A stretch of DNA of 64,000 bases from Aequorivita marisscotiae (GTDB taxonomy: Bacteria; Bacteroidota; Bacteroidia; Flavobacteriales; Flavobacteriaceae), in assembly GCF_029814825.1 (NCBI RefSeq), contig NZ_CP122379.1, forward strand, positions 2,954,501 through 3,018,500, in the 5' to 3' direction. Under the pieces are notes generated by a model that did not search any database, was not told where the DNA came from, and saw only the letters and a list, made by a program, of their open reading frames with translations. Positions within the stretch are counted from its first letter, which is position 1; the number at the start of each line of letters is the position of its first letter. The translations under genes were made by a program, and so were the position numbers. This document shows positions 9,239-18,994 of the stretch, piece after piece.

Positions 9239-9328
9239 AGTAAAGTATTAGACTGTGTTTGGTCTAATATAGTTTGTAATTCTGTTTCTAGCGTATTGTT
9301 GGACACTAGGAAAGATTTATCGCTTTTA

Positions 9329-9841
9329 TTACTCTACGATAAATTTACCTTGCATTAAGGCGTAGTGGCCTGGGAAGGTACACATAAATGTATAGGTCCC
9401 CGGGGCAGGAGCGTCGAACTCTATAGTGTCGGTTTCGCCGCCACCAAGCATTTTGGTATGAGCGATAATTTTATCGGTCATATCGGTTGGGATATAGTCT
9501 GAGTCTTTTGCTGAAGCAGCAGCTTGACCTACAGCAGCCATATCGGCATCTTGTGTAAGCAGTGCCCAGTTGTGGCCCATAACAGTAACATCCATTGTTC
9601 CTACGTGTTTTAAGGTTAGAACTACCTTTTGACCAGCTTTAACGCGAATTTCAGATTTGTTGAATTTCATTTGGTCGTTTCCTTCTATGGTAATATTGGC
9701 TACTGTATCGTCAGTAGTTTCGGCTGGGGCAGCCTTTTCTTCCACTTGGGTACCAATTTGAATTCCAGGTTTTTCTTCTTTTTTGTTGTCGCCGCAACTA
9801 ATTGCAACTGCGGCCATAAATACTAAGATTAACTTTTTCAT
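9329..9841 (-). CDS. Azurin-like cupredoxin lipoprotein
   Basis: 170 residues. A lipoprotein signal peptide ends at Cys16 (AVAISC), followed by a flexible acidic/Ala-rich linker to about residue 45. The azurin domain then has the type 1 copper ligands His90 (VMGHNW), Cys154, His159 and Met163 in CTFPGHYALM, which matches the azurin ligand loop. It is an electron carrier anchored to a membrane facing the periplasm. The gene is alone and has its own promoter upstream. Confidence 0.95.
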   Translation of the reverse strand: MKKLILVFMAAVAISCGDNKKEEKPGIQIGTQVEEKAAPAETTDDTVANITIEGNDQMKFNKSEIRVKAGQKVVLTLKHVGTMDVTVMGHNWALLTQDADMAAVGQAAASAKDSDYIPTDMTDKIIAHTKMLGGGETDTIEFDAPAPGTYTFMCTFPGHYALMQGKFIVE

Positions 9842-9874
9842 TATATAGAATTTAGATTAATTATAAATTAGAGA

Positions 9875-9905
9875 CAAAATTAGCTTCTATTTTTAGGATT
9901 GCAAA
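9875..9905 (-). promoter_or_regulatory. Bacteroidota-type promoter of the azurin gene
   Basis: On the minus strand TTTG (9902-9905) is followed after 19 bases by TAATTTTG (9875-9882), matching the TTTG / TAnnTTTG consensus. The start site would be near 9868, giving a leader of roughly 27 bases. Confidence 0.7.
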
Positions 9906-10020
9906 ATATACGCGCTATGAATTGTGAAAATTTAGGAATGTTGTAACATTTTTTTAGGAGGAGATTTGTTTTGAGATTTGAGATGTATTGTGTTTGTGGT
10001 GGTAGGTGGGATCGTGTCGA

Positions 10021-10172
10021 GGTTGTCGGTTGGCGGTTGTCTGTTGGCGGTTGTCTGTTGGCCGTTGTCGGTTGTGGGTTGGCTGTTGTGGGTTGGCTGT
10101 TGTGGGTTGTCGGTTGTCTGTTGGCGGTTGTCTGTTGTCTGTTGTCTGTTGTCGGTTGTGGGTTGTTGGTTG
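10021..10172 (+). repeat. Heptamer array 6
   Basis: About 21 units, with the added variants GGTTGGC-TGTTGTG and one GCCGTTG. It is followed by a TTAATTGG linker and cluster R3. Confidence 0.95.
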
Positions 10173-11270
10173 ATTGAGTAATTGTTTAACTGTTTAATTG
10201 GTTAATTGGTCAAATTGGGGAGGATTATAGGCGAGGTAGGTTATTCCCCCCTTAGAAGGGGGGGTGGGGGGATGTTTTTGGGAGGTTGACTGTGGTTTTT
10301 TTGTGTTTGGTGTGGTGGGGGTTTTGTGTTTGGTGTAGTAGGTGCTGTCATGTAGAGGTTGCCGCGGTCGTGCCTCCCTCGCAATGACCCGTCTACTTCG
10401 TGCCCCGGGCAGGCGAGATAGTATTAATAAAAATTCGAAATGGTTGTTGCGCTGCGCTCGCAATGACCCGACTACTTCGTGCCGGGCAGGCGAGATATGT
10501 TTAATTGAAATTTGGAGGTATTGCTTTGCTTCGCTCGCAATATTTGAGAGCGATTGTATTATTTCGTTTTAGTTTTGATAGATTGTAATTAACTGCCAGT
10601 GCCGTAGGTACGGCATATGGGTAGAAAAATTAGTAATGAGTAAGCTATTGTCCTGTAGGGACAACATATGTAAGGCCGGGTTTTTTTGAAATGCGTGAGG
10701 TTTTGGTTGAGGGGTTGATTGTGGGGTGGTTTTGTGTTTTGTGTGGTAGGTGCTGACATGTAGAGGTTGCCACGGTCGTGCCTCCCTCGCAATGACCCGT
10801 CGACTTCGTGCCGGGCAGGCGAGTTAGGTTTAATGAAGATTTGGAGGTATTGCTTTGCTTCGCTCGCAATATTTGAGAGCGATTGTATTATTTCGTTTTA
10901 GTTTTGATAGATTGTAATTAACTGCCAGTGCCGTAGGTACGGCATATGGGTAGAAAAATTAGTGTGAGTAAGCCATTGTCCTGTAGGGACAACATATGGA
11001 AAGATGGGTTTTTTTGAAATGATTGATTTTTTAGTTAAGATGTTGATTTGTTGAGAGTTGATGGTGGGTATGTTTTGTGTTTGGTGTGGTAGGTGTAATC
11101 ATGTAGAGGTTGCCACGGCCTACGGCCTCGCAATGACCCGTCTACTTCGTGCCGGGCAGGCGAGATAGGTTTAATGAAAATTTGAAATGGTTGTTGCGCT
11201 GCGCTCGCAATGACCTGTCGGCTTCGTGCCGGGCAGGCGAGATAGGTTTAATGAAAAATTGGTAGATGCT
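10173..11270 (+). repeat. Composite interspersed repeat, cluster R3
   Basis: Begins with the TTAATTGG linker and the CCCCCCTTAGAAGGGGGG hairpin (about 10245-10263). Three core modules start at 10349, 10757 and 11100, with additional partial cores (GCGCTGCGCTCGCAATGACC at 10450 and 11197). The GTGCCGTAGG and TGTCCTGTAGGGACA hairpins occur twice. Core inserts differ: GCGGTCGTGCCTCCCTC, ACGGTCGTGCCTCCCTC and ACGGCCTACGGCCTC. No gene is visible between 9.85 and 11.29 kb. Confidence 0.9.
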
Positions 11271-11298
11271 ATATGTTAGATGTTTGCTTGGGATTTAA

Positions 11299-13665
11299 TT
11301 AGCGTTTGCCGAAGGCTTTTTGCCAGAAGGTTTGTTTCTTTTGGCCGTAGGTGTAGCCGTATTTGTTGCCGTAGCCGAAATTGGCCATGCTTACGTTGTT
11401 AAGAACAAATGCTACGTGTTTTAGCTTTTTAGTTTTTTCCTGTTCTATTGGGAAATCTAGGAGTTTCTTTTCGGTGTAGCCGGCTCTTAGGGTGTATAGG
11501 GTAATGTCTGCGTATTTGTTGATAAGAAGGGTGTCTGTTACCAACATAGATGGGGCGGTATCGACCACTACATAATCGAATTGGTTGGAGAGCTCGCTAA
11601 AAAGTTCGCCGGCTCTTTTTTGCATCCACAACTCTGCAGGGTTTGGGGGGATGGTACCACTCATCATTAGCCAAAGGTTGTCCTGGATTTTTGAAGGTTG
11701 TAAATACTCCTTGGCAGTAGAATCTTTATATACTAAATACTCCACTACCCCACTGTTTATATATTCGTGATGAATATAGCGTTGTAATTGCGGATTACGA
11801 ATGTCTGCACCCACCAGGGCTACTTTGGCACCACTGTTTGCCAAAGTGATGGCGAGGTTGGAGGAAACGAAGGTTTTCCCCTCTCCCTTTACCGTAGAGG
11901 TGACAAAAATTACCTTGCCCCGCTCTGTTGCTTCTTGCTTGTCTAATACCAAATATTGGAGGTTAGTACGGAGAATTCTAAAGGACTCTGCAAGAATAGA
12001 GTAATCGTTTACCTTAATTAGCTCGTCATCCTTTTTACTGAGTTCAGGCACTTCCCCAACTATAGGGATGTCGCCGCCATTGCGCTCAATGTAGGCGCGG
12101 TTTCTAATTTTGTTATCCAACAATTGGCGGATATAAATTACGAGAAACGGAATTAACAGCCCTAAAATAAGTGCTGCTAAAAGAATTATCTGCGTTTTTG
12201 GCGATACTGGGCTTGAAGAACTATACGCATTATCAACAATTTTTGCCTTAGGGGTAGTAACGGCTAAAGAGATAGCGGTTTCCTCGCGTTTTTGCAATAA
12301 GTAAAGGTATAATGCCTCCTTAATTTCCTGTTGGCGGCTAATGCTTCTAAACTGTTTTTCCTTCTCTGGAATGGCCGAGATGGCCCCTCCTATTTTAGCG
12401 CCCTGTTGATTTAATCTATTGCGTTGAATTTGTAAACCGTTTTTTACATTGGAAAGGCTTTGTTTAATGTTGGCGCGCAAGCCAGCGATTTGATCTTCAA
12501 GGCCAATTACCAAGGGGTTTTTCCTGGTGCTACTTTGTAAGAGCTTGTTGCGTTGAAGGATTAATTGGTTATACTGGCTTATTTCCTCGGCAAAACCTTC
12601 TTTTTCAACCCCTAGATTTGCTGGAAGAAGATTGTCTGGGCTACCGTTATTTATGTATTCCTGCATGGTATTTACCAAGGCGATCTGGGTTTCGACCTCC
12701 AATTGTTTTTTGTTAAACTCACTGGCGTTTTCCAAGAATAATTGCCCTTCGGCAGCAATATCGGTTAACCTATTGCTTTCCTTAAACTCCACTTTGTTAG
12801 TTTCTACACTATCCAGCTCAGTGGTGATAATCTCCAAACGGCTTTGAATAAAGTCGGCTGTATTGCGGGAAATCATGTTTTTATCGTCTATAGCATCCTC
12901 ATTGTACTGCTGTATTAATTCGTCTAGAATAGCTTTTGCTTTTTCAGGCACAGGAGAAACCAATTCAAGACCTATAACGGTACTGTTTTTACTTACCTGT
13001 GTAGCTTGAATATTTTGCCTAAGATTATCTACAACTGCATCTTTATTGCTGATGCTTACTCGTAGCTCGTTGCCTTCAACACCTTTATTTAAAACTGCGA
13101 GATTGGGAGTGACGATGATGCTGCCCCAATCAAAGCTTATTGGTTCTCCGAAGTTGTGGGTTTCCTTGTTTTGACCTTCAACTTTAAGGGAAAAGGTAGT
13201 GGTTGAAAGTGGATCTATATATAAATATCCTAATGGAGTACCACTCTTCTCCGACGTGGGAAGCAGTTTTACATTAAAGGGGCGATTGCTAAATACTTCT
13301 GCATCGCGCACGTTCCCTTCTTTGTAATAGCGAATCTGTAAGTTTAGCTCCTCCACCACTTTTTCGGTAAGGGATTTGGATTTTAGGATTTCGAGTTCAT
13401 TATCGAAATCGGAGGTAGAAAGCCCTGCCAAGCCCATGTCCTGAAAAGCAGAAAGTTCGGTAAGGGCATTACTTTTTTCATCTTTAATTAAGATGGTAGC
13501 CGTTACCTTATAAGAAGGAACGGTATAACGCAGGTATATATAAGCACCCGTTAAGGTCAATAAGACCGCAATAATAAACCAGGGCCAATAGCGCAAATAT
13601 GTTTCCAGTTGCTCCCGGAGGGTTAGTTCCTGCTCTTCATTTGGGTTTTGGGGTAGGTCTTGCAT
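11299..13665 (-). CDS. Polysaccharide tyrosine autokinase / chain-length regulator (Wzc-like)
   Basis: 788 residues. An N-terminal Wzz domain starts with a membrane segment at about residues 30-50, followed by a long periplasmic part with coiled-coil stretches (about 270-480) and a second membrane segment near residue 500. The cytoplasmic BY-kinase domain has Walker A VTSTVKGEGKT at about residues 583-593, the A' motif VALVGADIRNP and Walker B DYVVVDTAPS. The C-terminus carries a Tyr cluster (YGYGNKYGYTYG) for autophosphorylation. It controls EPS polymerisation and export with the Wza-like protein encoded upstream. The ATG at 13665 is separated from heptamer array 7 by only a base or two. Confidence 0.95.
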   Translation of the reverse strand: MQDLPQNPNEEQELTLREQLETYLRYWPWFIIAVLLTLTGAYIYLRYTVPSYKVTATILIKDEKSNALTELSAFQDMGLAGLSTSDFDNELEILKSKSLTEKVVEELNLQIRYYKEGNVRDAEVFSNRPFNVKLLPTSEKSGTPLGYLYIDPLSTTTFSLKVEGQNKETHNFGEPISFDWGSIIVTPNLAVLNKGVEGNELRVSISNKDAVVDNLRQNIQATQVSKNSTVIGLELVSPVPEKAKAILDELIQQYNEDAIDDKNMISRNTADFIQSRLEIITTELDSVETNKVEFKESNRLTDIAAEGQLFLENASEFNKKQLEVETQIALVNTMQEYINNGSPDNLLPANLGVEKEGFAEEISQYNQLILQRNKLLQSSTRKNPLVIGLEDQIAGLRANIKQSLSNVKNGLQIQRNRLNQQGAKIGGAISAIPEKEKQFRSISRQQEIKEALYLYLLQKREETAISLAVTTPKAKIVDNAYSSSSPVSPKTQIILLAALILGLLIPFLVIYIRQLLDNKIRNRAYIERNGGDIPIVGEVPELSKKDDELIKVNDYSILAESFRILRTNLQYLVLDKQEATERGKVIFVTSTVKGEGKTFVSSNLAITLANSGAKVALVGADIRNPQLQRYIHHEYINSGVVEYLVYKDSTAKEYLQPSKIQDNLWLMMSGTIPPNPAELWMQKRAGELFSELSNQFDYVVVDTAPSMLVTDTLLINKYADITLYTLRAGYTEKKLLDFPIEQEKTKKLKHVAFVLNNVSMANFGYGNKYGYTYGQKKQTFWQKAFGKR

Positions 13666-13868
13666 GTTGTTGTCTGTTGTCTGTTGTCGGTTGTCTGTTG
13701 TCTGTTGGCGGTTGTCGGTTGTGGGTTGGCGGTTGGCGGTTGTCGGTTGTGGGTTGGCGGTTGTCTGTTGTCTGTTGTCTGTTGGCGGTTGTGGGTTGTC
13801 TGTTGTCTGTTGTCGGTTGTCGGTTGTCTGTTGTCTGTTGTCTGTTGGGTGTTGTCTGTTGTGGGTTG
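13666..13868 (+). repeat. Heptamer array 7, inside the EPS export operon
   Basis: About 29 units filling the entire gap between the wzc-like start codon and the stop codon of the four-helix-bundle gene. In the operon mRNA it appears as the C/A-rich complement. There is no room for a normal ribosome binding site or promoter between the genes other than the array itself. Confidence 0.97.
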
Positions 13869-14231
13869 TTAGGTTCTCCAGTTTTCTTCTACATATTTTA
13901 TAAAAGTAAAAATTTTTGCACCTAAGTTATCATATTTTATTATTAAATCGGGTATTTCTGGGATGTTGTAAAGTTCGTTAATCGTTTCTAATTGACCTTT
14001 ACACTCAAGTAAAGACGCATGCGAATATGTCAAAAATTTAATGAAATCATTTTTATATGCTTTTCTACCATAACCCTCAATAATATTATCTTTTATACTT
14101 TTTGACGACCTTCTAAGTTGGCTACCTTGCTCGTATAATTCAAATTTCGGCATTTTTAATGAGACGTGATGTACCTCAATGCTATATTCGAAAGCCAAAT
14201 TGTAAATGTCGAGATCTTTGTAGGATTTCAT
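13869..14231 (-). CDS. Four-helix bundle protein (23S rRNA intervening-sequence protein family)
   Basis: 120 residues. The family signature is clear: YKDLDIYNLAFEYSIEVH at the start, then LRRSSKSIKDNIIEGYGRKA and a FLTYSHASLLECKGQLETI helix. The family is known from rRNA intervening sequences and as free-standing genes scattered in Bacteroidota genomes; its function is not established. Here it sits between wza and wzc, with heptamer arrays touching both its start codon and its stop codon, so it looks like a cassette inserted in one longer array. Confidence 0.9.
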   Translation of the reverse strand: MKSYKDLDIYNLAFEYSIEVHHVSLKMPKFELYEQGSQLRRSSKSIKDNIIEGYGRKAYKNDFIKFLTYSHASLLECKGQLETINELYNIPEIPDLIIKYDNLGAKIFTFIKYVEENWRT

Positions 14232-14416
14232 CGGTTGTCGGTTGTCGGTTGTCGGTTGTCTGTTGTCTGTTGGCGGTTGTCGGTTGTCTGTTGTCTGTTG
14301 GCGGTTGTCGGTTGTCTGTTGTCTGTTGGCGGTTGGCGGTTGTCGGTTGTCTGTTGGCGGTTGTCGGTTGGCGGTTGTGGGTTGGCGGTTGTGGGTTGTG
14401 GGTTGTGGGTTGTGGG
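14232..14416 (+). repeat. Heptamer array 8, inside the EPS export operon
   Basis: About 26 units between the start codon of the four-helix-bundle gene and the stop codon of the wza-like gene, with no flanking sequence on either side. Confidence 0.97.
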
Positions 14417-15208
14417 TTATCTAAAAATAATTACCAATACACTTAACAAGAGCGAGGCTACGCTGATATAGATGCTGGTGTTTCTGTTAAAGCTACTGCT
14501 TTGAATTTGGGCGTTATTGGGTTCAACGTATACTACATCATTTTGCTGTAAGTAGTAGAAATCGCTGTTTAAAACATCGGAATCCCGAAAGTCTAAATAC
14601 TTATACTCCTTGCTGCCTCCATTGTCGCGAATAACCAAAACATTGTCCCTACGGCCAAAGATTGTCATATCGCCTGCCAAGCCAAGGGCTTCGGGCAAGG
14701 TGAGCCGCTCCCCTTCTACATTATAAGTACCGGGACGGGCTACTTCGCCTAATACACTTACCTTAAAGTTTACGATGCGTATGGTTACTATAGGATCCTT
14801 TACATATTCCGAAATACGTTGAACGAGCATTTCGCTCAACTCCGTACGGCTTAGGCCGGCTACTTTAATCCGTCCCAAAACCGGGAAATCGATGGTGCCG
14901 TCTTCGGCGGTAAGGTAGTTTTGTTGTTGGGCAGTACCTGATGCTAAACCAGCATACCCTGTTGTAGGCCGTGTTTCACTAATTAAATTAAAAGGTCTAA
15001 CAGCTTCTAGATCGTAGGCGGAGACTACGATGTTTAACAGGTCGTTTGGTTGTATTTTAAAAGTGTTTTGGATGCTATCCATCAAGGCTTTTTGCTGCTC
15101 TAGGTCTTGGAAGTAAACAATTTTTTCTCGAGAAACACAAGAGGCTCCCAGAACAGTAATAAGTAGTAATAATAAAAGTTTATTAAACACTGCTTTTATT
15201 CCCTTCAT
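14417..15208 (-). CDS. Polysaccharide export outer-membrane lipoprotein (Wza-like)
   Basis: About 263 residues from the ATG at 15208; a TTG at 15232 would add eight residues in front of the signal peptide. A lipoprotein signal ends in VLGASC. The poly-export domain (KIQPNDLLNIVVSAYDLEAV and DGTIDFPVLGRIKVAGLSRTEL) and SLBB-type ligand-binding region (VSVLGEVARPGTYNVEGERL) follow. A hydrophobic helix near the C-terminus (ISVASLLLSVLVIIF) may anchor or cross the outer membrane. It forms the export channel for EPS together with the Wzc-like kinase. Confidence 0.94.
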   Translation of the reverse strand: MKGIKAVFNKLLLLLLITVLGASCVSREKIVYFQDLEQQKALMDSIQNTFKIQPNDLLNIVVSAYDLEAVRPFNLISETRPTTGYAGLASGTAQQQNYLTAEDGTIDFPVLGRIKVAGLSRTELSEMLVQRISEYVKDPIVTIRIVNFKVSVLGEVARPGTYNVEGERLTLPEALGLAGDMTIFGRRDNVLVIRDNGGSKEYKYLDFRDSDVLNSDFYYLQQNDVVYVEPNNAQIQSSSFNRNTSIYISVASLLLSVLVIIFR

Positions 15209-15270
15209 TTGATTTGATTTGATTTTTTGCAAAGATATGGTTTCTAATAGTATTTATGGAAGTTTTTTTT

Positions 15271-15515
15271 TCGGTTGTCGGGTGGCGGGTGTCGGTTGTC
15301 GGTTGTCGGGTGGCGGTTGTCGGTTGTCGGTTGTGGGTTGTCGGTTGTGGGTTGGCGGTTGTCTGTTGGCGGTTGTCTGTTGGCGGTTGTCGGTTGTCGG
15401 GTGGCGGTTGTCTGTTGGCGGTTGTCTGTTGGCGGTTGTCTGTTGTCTGTTGTCTGTTGTCGGTTGTCGGTTGTCGGTTGTCGGTTGTCGGTTGGCGGTT
15501 GGCGGTTGTGTGTTG
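15271..15515 (+). repeat. Heptamer array 9
   Basis: About 35 units, beginning in a T-tract upstream of the wza-like gene and including the rarer form GGGTGGC. The last two units and the ~90 bases after the array match the corresponding part at 1963-2053 almost exactly, which indicates recent copying between the two loci. Confidence 0.97.
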
Positions 15516-16930
15516 TTGGGACTGTGTAATTGGTTAATTGGTTAAATCGGGGAGGATTAAAGCGGAGATGGGTTATTTCCCCCTTAGAAGGGGGGTTGGG
15601 TGGGTGTTTTTGGTGGGTTGATTGTGGGTTTTTTTGTGTTTGGTGTGGTAGGGGTAATCATGTAGAGGTTGCCGCGGTCGTGCCTCCCTCGCAATGACCC
15701 GTCGACTTCGTGCCGGGCAGGCGAGTTAGGTGTAATGAAAATTTGAAATGGTTGTTGCGCTGCGCTCGCAATATTTTAAAGCGATTGTATTACTTCGTTT
15801 TAGTTTTAATAGGTTAAAATTAATTGCCTGTGCCGTAGGCACAACATATGGGTAGAAAAAATAGTGATGAGTAAGCCATTGTCCTGTAGGGACAACATAT
15901 GTAATGCCGGATTTATTAGAAATGATTGATTTTTTAGTTTAGAGTTGAGGGGTTGATTGTGGGGTGGTTTTGTGTTTTCTTTGGTAGGTGCAATCATGTA
16001 GAGGTTGCCACGGTCGTTCCTCCCTCGCAATGACCCGTCGACTTCGTGCCGGGCAGGCGAGTTAGGTTTAATGAAAATTTGGATATTGCTTTGCTTCGCT
16101 CGCAATATTTTAGAGCGATTGTATTATTTCGTTTTAGTTTTGATAGATTGTAATTAACTACCAGTGCCGTAGGCACAACATATGGGTAGAAAAATTAGTA
16201 AAGTAAGCCATTGTCCTGTAGGGACAACATATGTAATGCCGGGTTTATTAGAAATGATTGATTTTTTAGTTTAGAGTTGAGGGGTTGATTGTGGGGTGGT
16301 TTTGTGTTTTCTTTGGTAGGTGCAATCATGTAGAGGTTGCCACGGTCGTTCCTCCCTCGCAATGACCCGTCGACTTCGTGCCGGGCAGGCGAGTTAGGTT
16401 TAATGAAAATTCGAAATGGTTGCCGCGGTCGTGCCTCCCTCGCAATGACCCGTCGACTTCGTGCCGGGCAGGCGAGTTAGGTGTAATGAAAATTCGAAAT
16501 GGTTGTTGCGCTGCGCTCGCAATGATCCGTTTACTTCGTGCTGGGCAGGCGAGATAGGTTTAATTATAATTAGGAGGGTTGGTTTGAGGTTGACGGTGTT
16601 TTGTGTTTTCTATGGTAGGTGCAATCATGTAGAGGTTGCCGCGGTCGTGCCTCCCTCGCAATGACCCGTCTACTTCGTGCCGGGCAGGCGAGATAATTTT
16701 AATTATAATTAAGTGGGTTGGTTTGAGGTTGACGGTGTTTTGTGTTTTTTGTGGTAGGTGCTGACATGTAGAGGTTGCCGCGGCCTACGGCCTCGCAATG
16801 ACCCGTCTACTTCGTGCCGGGCAGGCGAGATAGGTTTAATGAAAATTTGAAATGGTTGTTGCGCTGCGCTCGCAATGACCCGTTTACTTTGTGCTGGGCA
16901 GGGGAAATAGTCTTGATGAGGAAGGGGGTA
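15516..16930 (+). repeat. Composite interspersed repeat, cluster R4
   Basis: Starts with the TTAATTGG linker and CCCCCTTAGAAGGGGGG hairpin. Five core modules start at 15659, 15995, 16327, 16626 and 16765, with extra partial cores near 16420 and 16500. Spacing is 330-336 bp for the first units and shorter later because the hairpin modules are missing. Inserts between GTTGCC and GCAATGACCC vary from copy to copy. No gene is visible. Confidence 0.9.
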
Positions 16931-16950
16931 CTTTGGGTGTACTGAAATGT

Positions 16951-18990
16951 TTAATTACCGGTTTTGGCGTGGATGGGTTTTGGTTTTTGGGAGGGGAGAG
17001 TGTGGCCGTTAAGGACGGTGACGTCAACGGGTTTTTCTAATAAATCTAAATCGACGTAAACGGAGTTTTGGCTTTTAAATTCGGGTACGAGTTGTTTTAG
17101 GGTTTTGATGATTTCCCGCTTTTTTACTACTTTGTTTATCAGTATGTCTAAATTGTTTAAGGCTTGGCTTATATATTCGTAGTCGTACTCCACTACTCCA
17201 CTGACCATAATTTTGGGATGAAAAGTTGTAAGGCTGCATTCGCCAGCGTTTAGAAGTTCTTCGTAAAGCTTTTCGCCTTCCCTAAGACCTGTAATTTCAA
17301 TAGGGATATCGTCATAAGGTTTTAGACCGCTTAGTTTAATCATACGCTCCGCCATATCGAGGATACGTACCGGCTTGCCCATATCAAACACAAAAATCTC
17401 CCCTCCTTTTCCCATTGTGCCGGCTTGTAATACTAACTGACAAGCTTCTTGAATGGTCATAAAGTAGCGGATAATATCTTTGTGGGTAACGGTTACGGGG
17501 CCGCCATTTTTTATTTGTTCTTTGAAGAATGGAATTACAGACCCGTTACTGCCCAGAACATTACCAAAGCGGGTAGTTACAAATTTTGTGGTAACCCCAG
17601 GTTTGCGTTGTAAGGCCTGTACATACATTTCGGCGGCTCGTTTAGTGGCGCCCATTACATTACTTGGATTTACCGCTTTATCGGTAGAAATCATCACAAA
17701 GCGTTCGCAACCATAATCGCAGGCCAATTTAGCTACAATGCGCGTACCCATTGTATTGATGCGAATGCCCTCTCGAGGATGGTTTTCAATCATTGGCACA
17801 TGTTTGTAGGCCGCGGCGTGATATACCACATCAAAATGGAATTTTGCAAAAATACCTTCCATCCGTCCCTTTTGGGTAACGTCTGCCAAGTAGCACTGAT
17901 ATTTTAATTTTGGGAAGTTTTTTTTAAGGTGAAGATCTATTGCGTGTAGGGCGCTCTCGGCATTGTCTAAGACTATCATTTTCTTAGGCTTAAAGGCCGC
18001 GATCTGTTTGGCAAGTTCGCCACCAATACTTCCCGCACCTCCGGTAACCAAAATGGTTTTGCCTTGAAGGTCGGAAGAAATTAGGTTTGAATCAATTTCT
18101 ATCGGGTCGCGTTCCAGCAGATCTTCAATTTGCAAGGGTGCAATTTTAAGATGTACATCAGAAAGTTTGTCCCATTTCTCGGGCATAAACGTGTTATACA
18201 CCTCTAGGCCAGCGGCAAAGGTTTTTTCTACGATGTTATTTTTTTCGGGAACGCTTAATGTATCGCCCACTAGCAAGACACCCTGGGCATTGTATTTTTC
18301 CTTAATACGTTTTAAATCGTTTTCAATGGTACCACAACACGTTAGGATGGGGAGGTCCATTATTTTAAAATTATGACCTTTTTCACTGGTGCTTAAAAAA
18401 GCTACAGGACGATAGGGAGAATGCGCATCGCCGATAAGAGATTGCGCCAAACCGATACTAGTATCTGAAACCCCAAAGACCAAGATGCGCTTTTTAGAGT
18501 TTTGGGAGGCGGTTTTACTTAAGAATCGATAGGTTTCCTTTACAAGAATACGGAAGGCCATTAATAACCCAAAAGACAAGCAGGTATATAACAGAAGGCC
18601 CGTACCCGCAAATACGTGTTGACCGGTATAGGAAGCATAGGCATTATTACCTACCATAGTCAATAAAAAGACTGAGCTCGAGGCCAAAGCTATTCTGTAA
18701 ACATCGGTAAAGGTACTGTGACGAATAATCCCCGAATAAGTTCTAAACACACTAAAGCACAGTAATTGAACGACCAGGATAAGAAGCGATTTTTCAATCA
18801 AGGTCAATACCGTAGGGGTGGTAATTGGAACGCTACGAAGGATAAAGATTGTAATAATAAATGCAAAGAGACAGAGGGATAAATCTATGATCACCACCAT
18901 CCAACGAGGCAAGAAGTTTTGCTCCAGAACAAAGTTTCGAACTCCAGCGTACTGTTTGTTTAAAAAAGTGAGCTTCATGTTTTTTTCCAT
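16951..18990 (-). CDS. Membrane-bound UDP-sugar 4,6-dehydratase (PglF/WbpM/FlaA1 type)
   Basis: About 679 residues from the ATG at 18990. Four N-terminal membrane helices (to about residue 130) are followed by a CoA-binding-like Rossmann domain with ILVFGVSDTS. The catalytic SDR domain has ILVTGGAGSIGGEL near residue 312, STDKAV, and MGATK, where the usual catalytic Tyr is Met, as is typical of the large dehydratases. The reaction is UDP-GlcNAc to the 4-keto-6-deoxy sugar, the first step to bacillosamine-type or QuiNAc-type sugars. The start overlaps the end of the aminotransferase gene upstream, so the two are coupled and probably act in sequence. Confidence 0.92.
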   Translation of the reverse strand: MEKNMKLTFLNKQYAGVRNFVLEQNFLPRWMVVIIDLSLCLFAFIITIFILRSVPITTPTVLTLIEKSLLILVVQLLCFSVFRTYSGIIRHSTFTDVYRIALASSSVFLLTMVGNNAYASYTGQHVFAGTGLLLYTCLSFGLLMAFRILVKETYRFLSKTASQNSKKRILVFGVSDTSIGLAQSLIGDAHSPYRPVAFLSTSEKGHNFKIMDLPILTCCGTIENDLKRIKEKYNAQGVLLVGDTLSVPEKNNIVEKTFAAGLEVYNTFMPEKWDKLSDVHLKIAPLQIEDLLERDPIEIDSNLISSDLQGKTILVTGGAGSIGGELAKQIAAFKPKKMIVLDNAESALHAIDLHLKKNFPKLKYQCYLADVTQKGRMEGIFAKFHFDVVYHAAAYKHVPMIENHPREGIRINTMGTRIVAKLACDYGCERFVMISTDKAVNPSNVMGATKRAAEMYVQALQRKPGVTTKFVTTRFGNVLGSNGSVIPFFKEQIKNGGPVTVTHKDIIRYFMTIQEACQLVLQAGTMGKGGEIFVFDMGKPVRILDMAERMIKLSGLKPYDDIPIEITGLREGEKLYEELLNAGECSLTTFHPKIMVSGVVEYDYEYISQALNNLDILINKVVKKREIIKTLKQLVPEFKSQNSVYVDLDLLEKPVDVTVLNGHTLPSQKPKPIHAKTGN

Positions 18991-18994
18991 AATA

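Noticed and set aside
9971..10181. Phase-variable coding repeat
   Set aside because: Heptamer slippage would shift frames, but the arrays lie outside coding regions or after stop codons, so no gene would be switched by frame.
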